Made by a program: the position numbers and the translations under genes. DNA of 64,000 nt, taken from the NCBI RefSeq assembly GCF_002936955.1, contig NZ_MPZM01000003.1:62001-126000 (forward strand). The letters are read 5' to 3'. The notes under the pieces are model-generated. The model was not told the origin of the DNA. It was given only the letters and a program-made list of their open reading frames with translations, and ran no database searches. The stretch comes from Oceanisphaera arctica. GTDB lineage: Bacteria > Pseudomonadota > Gammaproteobacteria > Enterobacterales > Aeromonadaceae. Of this stretch, positions 37,638 through 44,675 are shown one piece after another. Every line of letters starts with the position of its first letter. Within the stretch, counting starts at the first letter, position 1.

Positions 37638-38253
37638 TAGTAAAGCGTTTGATGCCAGCAAGCTGGACTGGGACAAGGTCGACGGCCTCATGCCCGCCGT
37701 GGTGCAAGACTGCCACAGCGGCCGTGTGCTGATGCTGGGTTACATGAACCGGGAAGCCCTGGCCAAGACTCTGGAAACCCGCCAGGTCACCTTTTTCAGC
37801 CGCACCAAGAACCGGCTGTGGACCAAGGGTGAAAGCTCAGGCCATGTGCTGCAGTTACGCGACATCAGTACCGACTGCGACAACGACACCTTATTGGCCA
37901 TTGTCGAGCCCGTCGGCCCTACCTGCCACCTGGGCAATGTGTCTTGCTTCAACGAGCAGCAAGTGCCTGACCTGAGCTTTCTGGCCGAGCTGGAGCAGGT
38001 GATCGCCAGCCGCAAGGGCGCCGATCCCAAGTCCAGCTACACCGCCAGCCTGTACGCCAGCGGCACCAAGCGCATCGCCCAGAAGGTGGGTGAAGAAGGG
38101 GTAGAAACCGCCCTGGCCGCCACCGTGCACGACCACGACGAACTGGTGTGCGAGTCCGCCGACTTGCTGTATCACCTGACGGTACTGCTGCAGCAGGAAG
38201 GCCTGCAACTGAGCGACGTGGTCGCCAAGCTGCAGGAACGACACAGCAAATAA
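37630..38253 (+). CDS. hisI: Bifunctional PRA-CH / PRA-PH HisIE
   Basis: 207 residues, GTG start. The N-terminal cyclohydrolase domain has [20 protein letters not shown] and [12 protein letters not shown]. The C-terminal pyrophosphohydrolase domain has [20 protein letters not shown]. It performs the second and third steps of the pathway and ends the operon before a strong terminator. Confidence 0.96.
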
Positions 38254-38257
38254 ACGC

Positions 38258-38283
38258 AAAAGGCGGGCAAAAGCCCGCCTTTT
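38258..38283 (+). terminator. Terminator of the his operon
   Basis: The stem AAAAGGCGGGC, loop AAAA, GCCCGCCTTTT is followed by CTTT. It is symmetric and may work both ways. Confidence 0.9.
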
Positions 38284-38582
38284 CTTTACCCTTTGGGAGT
38301 TGGGATCTAATCCCAACAAAAGCGTTGCACCAACCATCCCGCGCCCTTCTCAAGTAAGTCCTGAGAAGCCGGCAACTCTTTGCCGTCATTCCCGCGACCC
38401 TTACTTTGTCATTCTCGCGAAGGCGGGAATCCATTTGCGATCTCTCACAAACAATTCAAAGCCGCAGATAGCGCTCATCATCATCAGCCAACATCAAACG
38501 ACGGAACGCTGATCGCGAACAGTTTAAACCAACTTCGTGCAGGCGAACTTTATGTAAAAAAGAAAACCGTATTTACCCGGTT
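38284..38582. repeat. 299-bp gap with CGCGAAGGCGGGAATCCA-type repeat
   Basis: CATTCCCGCGACC and CTCGCGAAGGCGGGAATCC (near 38390-38430) are the two arms of a short dispersed palindromic repeat; a similar copy is near 4535-4600. No gene is seen in the rest. Confidence 0.55.
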
Positions 38583-39494
38583 CTACCGGTGTGCCAGCGC
38601 GTAGTCCATCGCCGCACACACGGCCGCTACCTGGGCGGCATTGCACTGCTCGGGCGTGGCATTAGGGCTGTCGGGATAGACCTCGGTGGTGGTCTTGTAG
38701 CGGGCAGACGTTATGCCGGCGCACAGACCCAGCTCAGTAAGCGGATACTGGATCACGCCTTTGGCCACCACGGGTGAACCGATGATCTCACCGTTGTCAT
38801 CCGCAGGCGCGATATGCGTGACTTTCTCTACCGCCTCAATCACCGCCTGCTGAAACCCGGGCTGCGGGCTCTCGCTGTCATCCACCAGATAAAAGCCGTC
38901 AGGAATGCCGCAAGGTTCAAACGGCTGGCCGTCCCGGGCCGCCAGGGCTGGGCGAAACTCGGTTTCATCGGTATCTGTGGTCTCGTGCAGATCGATATGC
39001 AGCAATACTCGCTCACGCACCGGTGCCATCAGTTGCAGCAGTGCCGCCGACTCTTCTGCCGGACTGTTCTGGCGGAATGAACGGTTCGGATCCACCGCAT
39101 TCGCATTCCAGCGATGAATGCGCTCAAAAGCCCAAGGGCTGACACAGGGCGACACCAGCAAATTCACCCGGCCCGCGTAATCCGCCGCATGCTGTTCCAC
39201 AAACTGCAGCGCACCGTGTACGCCACTGGTTTCATAGCCATGCACACCGCCGGTTACCAGCACCACCGGCAGCTCATCCCGCCAGTCGCGGCTGCGTATC
39301 GCCATCAACGGGTAACGTTCATCGCCATAATTCAACTCGCCATACTTCTGCACATCAAAGCGCGAACGCAGCCGCTCGATCACGATCAATACGTCCGCTT
39401 CATAACTGCGTTGGCGGCGCTGCAACGCCCGCCACTCGGCGCGCTCCGCCTCGCCCCAGGGGGTGCCGGGCGTACCGATTGGGTAAGTTTTCAT
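38583..39494 (-). CDS. M14-family metallocarboxypeptidase-like protein (AstE/ASPA group)
   Basis: A 303-residue protein. VLVTGGVHGYETSGVHGAL holds the HXXE zinc motif, and VLLHIDLHETTDTDETEFRP gives the third zinc ligand. RIHRWNANAVDPNRSFRQ is the substrate-carboxylate region. There is no signal peptide, so it is cytoplasmic, unlike secreted carboxypeptidases. The substrate is unknown. Its 5' end is 114 bp from the outer end of the integron array, so it marks the left flank. Confidence 0.85.
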   Translation of the reverse strand: MKTYPIGTPGTPWGEAERAEWRALQRRQRSYEADVLIVIERLRSRFDVQKYGELNYGDERYPLMAIRSRDWRDELPVVLVTGGVHGYETSGVHGALQFVEQHAADYAGRVNLLVSPCVSPWAFERIHRWNANAVDPNRSFRQNSPAEESAALLQLMAPVRERVLLHIDLHETTDTDETEFRPALAARDGQPFEPCGIPDGFYLVDDSESPQPGFQQAVIEAVEKVTHIAPADDNGEIIGSPVVAKGVIQYPLTELGLCAGITSARYKTTTEVYPDSPNATPEQCNAAQVAAVCAAMDYALAHR

Positions 39495-39607
39495 AGTATT
39501 TTCTCCGAATATTCCATACTGGCGGACCTTCTAGCATTCGCGTATAGGGTCGCAATCAGGGCTGATATCTTCGCAGCCGCAGTTCCTCCTCAAAGGATGA
39601 TTGCCCC

Positions 39608-39663
39608 CTGTAACGCCTGCGTAAAATGCGCCGCCAGGCGTCATTTTGACGCATTTGTTAGCT
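39608..39663 (-). repeat. attC site 6 (outer end of array)
   Basis: The inner core GTTAGCT (39657-39663) and the outer core CTGTAAC (39608-39614) flank a near-perfect stem TGCGTAAAATG/CATTTTGACGCA with one extra base, the extrahelical base expected in attC. The outer core is degenerate, as expected at the last junction with the chromosome. Confidence 0.8.
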
Positions 39664-40473
39664 TTTGTTAATTGATTGCTCTGCAATGAGTTGCCATGAA
39701 TGTATATCAGGATGGCATTGCATAAGTTTAATATCCTTTCCTCCCCAAGACTTTAATATATTTTTTAGTTCTTGGTCGGTAAAAGCATTTTTCTTAGTCA
39801 CATTCTTATAAATATGCCGCCCTAAATAAATTTCTTTTATCGCAGAGTCTGGAATATCGAAACAATACAGAGGTCGACCAGAAACACTGATTTTGGTCCA
39901 TTTATTATGCCGACCTTGACCAGAATGATAACAAAATGGTATCTCTGATATGTTTTTGACTACCCTTACCTCTTCTTCGTAACCCCATTCAATTGATTTG
40001 TATAGAAACGCTCTTTTTACCAAATTAAATGCTTCGGTATCAAATACCAGCTCCTTTCCGATGGTTCTTAGAGAGTCCTCACTGATAATGGAAAGGTTCC
40101 TATGAGGTTTGGTAGCTGAATATATTACTTCACCGCATTGGCTAGGAATGACGCATTTTTCGGGGTTTGATAATCCTGCAATATCAACATCAATGCCTAG
40201 TACAACGCCTTGATGCTCATCGCCATAATGAGACCACATTAGGCTATTTAGAGGCTGTCGCGTTAAAGACAATACCCCGTAATTTCTTGAAAATTTATTC
40301 TTACATGCATATGCAGCTAAATTGGCTGTTATCTTCGAATCTTCGTCATCCGCAAAGCCAAATGCAGTGCACTCAAAAGGGTCATTAAGATCTTCTAAGC
40401 AAGAAAATCCTATTGATTGATTTTCGATTACTGCTATTGCAGCTTCAAAAGACATGTATTTATAAAGAATCAC
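39658..40473 (-). CDS. DUF2971 family protein (cassette 6)
   Basis: A 271-residue protein with the DUF2971 pattern: LYKYMSFEAAIAVIENQSIG, LEDLNDPFECTAFGF, and SLTRQPLNSLMWSHYGDEHQ followed by GVVLGIDVD. The stop codon overlaps the attC core. Base composition is AT-rich, unlike the core genome. DUF2971 proteins are frequent in mobile DNA and some are linked with phage defence; no activity is shown here. It has its own promoter or depends on the distant integron promoter; neither was found. Confidence 0.82.
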   Translation of the reverse strand: MILYKYMSFEAAIAVIENQSIGFSCLEDLNDPFECTAFGFADDEDSKITANLAAYACKNKFSRNYGVLSLTRQPLNSLMWSHYGDEHQGVVLGIDVDIAGLSNPEKCVIPSQCGEVIYSATKPHRNLSIISEDSLRTIGKELVFDTEAFNLVKRAFLYKSIEWGYEEEVRVVKNISEIPFCYHSGQGRHNKWTKISVSGRPLYCFDIPDSAIKEIYLGRHIYKNVTKKNAFTDQELKNILKSWGGKDIKLMQCHPDIHSWQLIAEQSINKS

Positions 40474-40489
40474 AGGACTTCCTTTTGAG

Positions 40490-40546
40490 AGCTAACGATT
40501 TAATTGTGGGGCGTGGCACACGTCCCGCACGAATGTCTTGTTATGT
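40490..40546 (-). repeat. attC site 5
   Basis: Cores AGCTAAC (40490-40496) and GTTATGT (40540-40546) enclose the stem GTGGGGCGTG/CACGTCCCGCAC, which has one unpaired base. Short attC, 57 bp. Confidence 0.82.
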
Positions 40547-40566
40547 GTGAACGAATGGGGAAATTT

Positions 40567-40746
40567 ATGAAGAAATACAAGTTTGAATTAGTGATAGAAG
40601 AAGGCAGCGACGAGTTTTGGGAAGGAATAGACGGAAACAACGGCTGCAATGATGTTGAGACTCTTGTTGAGAGTGCGCTTGAGATGTATGGATTTCACGA
40701 AGGCGACAATTGCAAACTGACCCTTATTGAATACACGAACACATAA
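40567..40746 (+). CDS. Small acidic protein (59 aa, cassette 5), reverse to the array
   Basis: ATG at 40567 with GGGGA six bases upstream encodes MKKYKFELVIEEGSDEFWEG and continues to LIEYTNT. The protein is acidic with alternating hydrophobic residues, like a small beta-strand protein of toxin-antitoxin or immunity type, but no family is recognised. It is on the plus strand, opposite to most cassettes, and its TAA lies inside the attC core at 40744. Reverse-oriented cassette genes usually carry their own promoter. Confidence 0.65.
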   Translation: MKKYKFELVIEEGSDEFWEGIDGNNGCNDVETLVESALEMYGFHEGDNCKLTLIEYTNT

Positions 40747-40849
40747 CGCCCTAATAACTGGCGCGTAGGTTGGCGTTGTTTTTGCTATATTTTTCCTTTT
40801 GCAAAAACGATGACAACCGTTACGCGTCCAGTTGATTAGCTTGTTATGT
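40741..40849 (-). repeat. attC site 4
   Basis: Cores ACATAAC (40741-40747) and GTTATGT (40843-40849) flank the long stem TAACTGGCGCGTA/TACGCGTCCAGTTGATTA with extra bases. 109 bp. Confidence 0.85.
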
Positions 40850-40887
40850 GCTCTTGTTAATATACCCAATTACCTGTTTTTATGTAA

Positions 40888-41220
40888 TTAGCGTTTTGAC
40901 ATTTGATGTGCATAATCAGCAAGAATCTCGTCATCAAAACCTTCTTCTGCTAGAGTCGCCATACCATCAAGAATTTTAGGCTCATTCAATAGGTCGATAC
41001 GTCCAGAGAGAACAGAGTCATCGCTAGCAATTGAAGCCATAATTTCTTGGCGATATTTCTCTTTATTTTCCACCACTCGCCCTATTTTCTTATGTGAAGA
41101 TCTGACATAGCCATTCACACCTTCACACTCAAAACAGATCCCATTAGCAATGTGTTTCCACTTGCCAATATAGCCAATTCCATTACAGCGTGTACATTCA
41201 TTTATTCTAGGTCTTTGCAT
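40888..41220 (-). CDS. Small zinc-finger protein with DnaJ-type CXXCXGXG (cassette 4)
   Basis: A 110-residue protein. Near the N-terminus CTRCNGIGYIGKWKHIANGI is followed by CFECEGVNGY, a pair of CXXC motifs of DnaJ central-domain style that should bind one zinc. The C-terminal half is helical and charged. No function is known. AT-rich, typical cassette gene, in the usual orientation. Confidence 0.72.
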   Translation of the reverse strand: MQRPRINECTRCNGIGYIGKWKHIANGICFECEGVNGYVRSSHKKIGRVVENKEKYRQEIMASIASDDSVLSGRIDLLNEPKILDGMATLAEEGFDDEILADYAHQMSKR

Positions 41221-41283
41221 GTAGAGCCTCTTTTGTTAATCCTATATATTTTATCGTGCGAAATTATCAATGATCGAATAAGC

Positions 41284-41386
41284 ACATAACGCTACCATCA
41301 GCCGCGGAGCAGTTTAGCCTGTTCTTGCTGTGTCTTTAGCAAAAAAAGGGAGACGCTGTGAAGTCAGCTGGATGTCTTTGTTAGGC
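41284..41386 (-). repeat. attC site 3
   Basis: Cores ACATAAC (41284-41290) and GTTAGGC (41380-41386) enclose a palindromic interior (for example CATCAGC/GTCAGCTGGATG). 103 bp. Confidence 0.84.
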
Positions 41387-41388
41387 TT

Positions 41389-42099
41389 TTATCTCAACCG
41401 ATGCTTCTCGAGTTTAGTGTGACCACAGACTCTATAAAAAGCTTCCATCGAATCAAATATATCAGGCAGTTCATCCGATGCATACTCAGTAAAACCATCA
41501 GTATAATGCCTACCTTGCTGTGTTTCATGGATGAAATCATATGCCCCAGCTCTTAAGTGACTAAGTTCAGCTAAGGCTTTTTCATAATCAATAGCTGCAA
41601 CATAGAATTCCTTATCCAACTCAGCAACATCTACGATTAGTTTGTTAATCAACGTTTCATATACTGGAGGAAATGCCTGACCACCGCCGCCATTGTCTTC
41701 ACGAACATATTGAAAAAGCTCTTTACCAGACGTTGAAGTTATTATTGAAAATTCTGTACTTTCAGGTTCCTCTTTGACTACTTCAATTAAGCTTCTAACT
41801 TTCAGCCAAGTCCAGTGATTCAACTCAACCTCTTCGGAAAGAAGCGTTTTTAATGCATTTTCTTTCCTAAATCTGGCATTGCGCTTTCGAATAACCTCAA
41901 TAACTTCTTTTGCCAAAAACAATAATATGGCAACACCTATACTGATTGAAGTTGCGTCTACCCCTTGCGATAGATTCAAGAACTGGCTCGAACTATAAAC
42001 TTTAATAACTAGCGAAAATATAAGATATGCGAATGCCAGCACTACAATGCCAAATAACACGCCTAATATTTCTGGCAACAGGTATTTTAATAATTTCAA
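41389..42099 (-). CDS. Membrane-anchored protein of unknown function (cassette 3)
   Basis: A 236-residue protein with two N-terminal membrane spans (about residues 12-34 and 50-64; LFGIVVLAFAYLIFSLVIKV is one) followed by a cytoplasmic helical domain rich in glutamate and lysine (ENALKTLLSEEVELNHWTWL). A two-span anchor with a soluble helical part recalls some phage-defence effectors, but I recognise no specific family. Standard array orientation. Confidence 0.72.
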   Translation of the reverse strand: MKLLKYLLPEILGVLFGIVVLAFAYLIFSLVIKVYSSSQFLNLSQGVDATSISIGVAILLFLAKEVIEVIRKRNARFRKENALKTLLSEEVELNHWTWLKVRSLIEVVKEEPESTEFSIITSTSGKELFQYVREDNGGGGQAFPPVYETLINKLIVDVAELDKEFYVAAIDYEKALAELSHLRAGAYDFIHETQQGRHYTDGFTEYASDELPDIFDSMEAFYRVCGHTKLEKHRLR

Positions 42100-42122
42100 T
42101 GTAACTCCAACCTTATCGGAAA

Positions 42123-42249
42123 GCCTAACGCCGCATTAAGGTGTGAGCAACGCTACCACCAAACCTAAACCATTGCGCCATAAACACGAAACCCACCTAG
42201 AACTGAAAATGCCAAGCGTTGAGAATCATTCTTAAATGCTTTGTTATGT
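42123..42249 (-). repeat. attC site 2
   Basis: Cores GCCTAAC (42123-42129) and GTTATGT (42243-42249). The arms CATTAAG/CTTAAATG and AGCAACGCT/AGCGTTGAG pair across the site. 127 bp, the longest here. Confidence 0.83.
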
Positions 42250-42292
42250 GGCTGTACAATAATACAACAGCTCTGATTTACAATCAGCACCC

Positions 42293-42814
42293 CTAATCTA
42301 CAGTTTTTAACTCGGGCGATGCTGTATACCAAATCTCATCTCTTTTAATTTTCGGTGGTTCGTAAATTTGCTCAGGCTCATTAGCAATGTCAATACCATA
42401 GTTTATTAGGATATCGCGATGACGTCTTAGCGTTTGCTTAGATACATAGTGATTGGATATTTGACCTCTGAACCACAGTTCAGCAGTAAGCCAAACATTA
42501 TATTTTTCACCTTGATGTATGCGCTTTAGCAAATTGTGAGGATGATTCTCAGGATATATAGGGTCAGGCACTTCAACATGTTTCTTAAATTCAACAATAT
42601 GCATCTTAAGCTTTGAGCTATTATTCCAGTCATTAAAAAATGCTCTCGCTTCATCAATTGAGCTAAACTCAGCGGCTTTGCCCCAACCACACTTTCTCTT
42701 TTTTGCTGATAAATACAACGCACTATCATATTCATTAGGGCCATAAGGCCACCTATCAAAATGTGTCGGATCATATAAGCCTATGTTGAAAAAAGAACGA
42801 TATTCAGTTGCCAC
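42293..42814 (-). CDS. Hypothetical protein (cassette 2)
   Basis: A 173-residue soluble protein, MATEYRSFFNIGLYDPTHFD at the start and a basic helical segment (SKQTLRRHRDILINYGIDIA) near the C-terminus that could be a small DNA- or RNA-binding helix. No signal peptide or membrane span. I do not recognise a family. AT-rich, in the usual cassette orientation and bounded by matching core sites. Confidence 0.7.
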   Translation of the reverse strand: MATEYRSFFNIGLYDPTHFDRWPYGPNEYDSALYLSAKKRKCGWGKAAEFSSIDEARAFFNDWNNSSKLKMHIVEFKKHVEVPDPIYPENHPHNLLKRIHQGEKYNVWLTAELWFRGQISNHYVSKQTLRRHRDILINYGIDIANEPEQIYEPPKIKRDEIWYTASPELKTVD

Positions 42815-42856
42815 TAGTTGCTCCTAAGTCAAATTTTCGGTTAATACATGATTTCC

Positions 42857-42930
42857 ACATAACACCTCAATAAGAGGTACGGATAGGAGCGTAGCGAGTG
42901 TTACGTATCCTTTTAATTGAATTGTTAGGT
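42857..42930 (-). repeat. attC site 1 (nearest to attI)
   Basis: Cores ACATAAC (42857-42863) and GTTAGGT (42924-42930) flank the palindromic segment GGATAGGAGCGTA... TTACGTATCC. 74 bp. Confidence 0.83.
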
Positions 42931-43405
42931 GCTTTATACACCATAAGGATAATGAACGTGGTTCCAAAACAACCAAAAAATACTACAGATGCAGGTGAAA
43001 TAGTTGTACAAGTTATCATGTGGGTAGCTATTATTTTAAGTAGTTTAGCATACCTACCACCACTAATAGGGTCGTGATTATTACAGGGGTAGTGTGTTTT
43101 CAAAAAGCATTTGAAATAGTGCTTTTGTTTATAACCTTGAAAATAACCATTAGTTGTTAACTTATAACCAATACCTTCCTGTATAACAAAACCTTGAGCT
43201 TCAAGCTCTTTAAAATAGGAGATAGTATAAAAACCAACAGTACCTTTTGTTATTTTCTTTAACGTAGGTATATCGTAATCACGTATTACAGCAAACGAAG
43301 TATGAGTTAAATTACTTAGAGAGTATCATGGTTATCTACATACTCCGAGAAGATTTTAGTTAAAAGTTGACTAGATATACTGTGATCTATTTTAATCGGA
43401 TGCAC
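42867..43405 (-). pseudogene. Frameshifted winged-helix-like gene (cassette 1)
   Basis: My reading of the minus strand: GTG at 43405, with AAAGGGG upstream, opens 29 codons (VHPIKIDHSISSQLLTKIFS...) ended by TAA at 43316. Shifted by one base, the frame goes on without a stop into the attC, with FAVIRDYDIPTLKKITKGTV and a winged-helix-like block ISYFKELEAQGFVIQEGIGY. This looks like a single-base frameshift in one gene. The 3' part after about 43080 reads less like protein, so the true end is unclear. A small opposite-strand ORF overlaps it. Confidence 0.5.
42952..43077 (+). CDS. Small membrane protein (41 aa, cassette 1), reverse orientation
   Basis: ATG at 42952, preceded by AAGGAT, encodes MNVVPKQPKNTTDAGEIVVQ then a membrane span (VIMWVAIILSSLAYLPPL) and a short end IGS. 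It is antisense to the decayed gene listed above. Small reverse-strand membrane proteins in integron cassettes can be toxin- or holin-like, but nothing proves that here. Confidence 0.45.
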   Translation: MNVVPKQPKNTTDAGEIVVQVIMWVAIILSSLAYLPPLIGS

Positions 43406-43462
43406 GGGTAACCCCTTTTAAAGTGAGTGCTAAGTGTACAAGAGAGTGAGTACCCTTTAAAC

Positions 43463-43600
43463 ACCTAACATTTTAATAGTGAGCATGCGCATATATGTTC
43501 ATGAGCATGCATCCAATAAAATCCATAAACAAATGATAATAAGACCTTTTTCCTCTTTTAGAGCAATAAATCCTCGATCAAAATGAGCATGCTCATAATC
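43463..43600. other. attI region of the integron
   Basis: ACCTAAC (43463-43469) is the junction core. Toward intI there are three GAGCATGC units (43481, 43503 and 43585), the last in a perfect 14-bp palindrome ATGAGCATGCTCAT. Direct repeats beside the simple core are what integrase binds in known attI sites, so these are candidates for such arms. Confidence 0.65.
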
Positions 43601-43715
43601 ATCATTACTTTACACGTTATCTAAATCATTTCATTCTAACACCATCAATTTACGACATTTTTCTACATCTGGCTGCTGTACACGCGCAAGCTTTGTTGAT
43701 AACGCGCATGCAAAC

Positions 43716-43744
43716 TTCACAGCTTGCAATATGCTGTATATACA
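43716..43744 (+). promoter_or_regulatory. Promoter of intI
   Basis: TTCACA and TATACA are separated by exactly 17 bases. The -10 lies inside the LexA box, so LexA binding should block RNA polymerase. Confidence 0.6.
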
Positions 43745-43749
43745 TACAG
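43734..43749. promoter_or_regulatory. LexA operator
   Basis: CTGTATATACATACAG differs by one base from the enteric consensus CTGT(AT)4ACAG. It lies 22 bp before the intI start codon. SOS control of integron integrases by LexA is established in other bacteria. Confidence 0.88.
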
Positions 43750-43771
43750 CCACCAACAAAAAGGAGCTGCT

Positions 43772-44509
43772 ATGGCTGCCAGTCCTTTTTTGAATCGCAT
43801 TCGCCGGGAGCTGCGCCTGGGTGGCTACAGCATGAGAACCGAAAAAACCTACCTGCACTGGATCAAACGGTATATTCGGTTTCATCGATTTCGACATCCA
43901 GCCGACATGGGTGGGCCGGAGGTGCGCAGTTTTCTCACCTGGCTGGCCGCCGATTGTCATGTTGCCGTCAACACACAGAAAACCGCTCTCAATGCCCTGG
44001 CCTTTATGTATCACAAAGTGCTGAATATTGAGCTTGGCGAGCTGGATTTTCACCGAGCCACTCAATATCGCAGCCTTCCTGTCGTGCTTACCCAGGCCGA
44101 AGTAGCATTAATCCTTAAACATCTGGATGAACGCAACCAGCTGATTTTCTCTTTGCTTTATGGCAGTGGACTGAGAATCACGGAGTGCCTGCGGCTTCGT
44201 GTGTAGGATATTGGCTTTAGCGACGGCTCTGTCACAGTGCGTAACGGCAAGGGTAATAAAGACCGAAAAACCATGTTAAGCCACCGGCTTCACGGCATGC
44301 TGCACCAGCAGATAGAAAGCGCCTTGTCGATCCAGCAGGCAGATAACCTGAAAGGCGTCGGCCCATCGCTCCCCTTCGCCCTTGGCAAAAAATATCCTAA
44401 TGCCTTTCGGCAACCGGCCTGGATGTTTGTTTTCCCGTCCGTCAGTTTGTGCAAGCACCCCATTACCGGTGGGGGGGTTGCCGGCACGGATAAAAATCAA
44501 TCACATTAA
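43772..44509 (+). pseudogene. intI: Integron integrase intI, broken (amber stop, C-terminus lost)
   Basis: AAAAAGGAG precedes ATG at 43772. The N-terminal domain (MAASPFLNRIRRELRLGGYS, then RTEKTYLHWIKRYIRFHR) and the catalytic arginine box (LLYGSGLRITECLRLRV) are intact. An in-frame TAG at 44204 follows. Beyond it the same frame resumes with DGSVTVRNGKGNKDRKTML and the integron-specific patch ALGKKYPNAFRQPAWMFVFP, which identifies it as IntI rather than a phage integrase. After CKHPITG a G7 run (44471-44477) may add a frameshift, and no HXXR or tyrosine box is found. The enzyme must be inactive, even with readthrough of the stop. Confidence 0.92.
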
Positions 44510-44630
44510 TCCATCGTTTTAAACAGCGCCCACGCTACCGCCGGACCTAGCAGGCGATCGGTCTGGTTGCAAATCTATAATTTTGCGTCTTATTTTGACG
44601 CACTGGCGGATTATTTCAATTGAGACCTAT

Positions 44631-44655
44631 ATAAAAATGGCCCGCAGTGCGGGCC
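44631..44655 (-). terminator. Terminator of the PhoD gene
   Basis: On the minus strand GGCCCGCACTGCGGGCC is followed by ATTTTTATA. Confidence 0.85.
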
Positions 44656-44675
44656 AAATGCTTTTGGCGGGGTGA

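Larger units (their letters stand above)
39608..43469 (-). mobile_element. Integron cassette array, six cassettes
   Basis: Seven core sites split this AT-rich stretch into six units. From intI outward the left-end/attC-inner core pairs are ACCTAAC/GTTAGGT, ACATAAC/GTTATGT, GCCTAAC/GTTAGGC, ACATAAC/GTTATGT, ACATAAC/GTTATGT and AGCTAAC/GTTAGCT; each pair is exactly complementary, as required when a cassette circularises by attI x attC recombination. Four of the six main genes are intact and read away from intI on the minus strand. The array lies beside a broken intI, so it is a fixed chromosomal integron. No resistance gene is present. Confidence 0.9.

Noticed and set aside
39608-43469. CRISPR array or phage remnant as explanation for the AT-rich small-gene region
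   Set aside because: No regular short repeats with spacers and no phage structural genes; complementary core sites and IntI explain it better.
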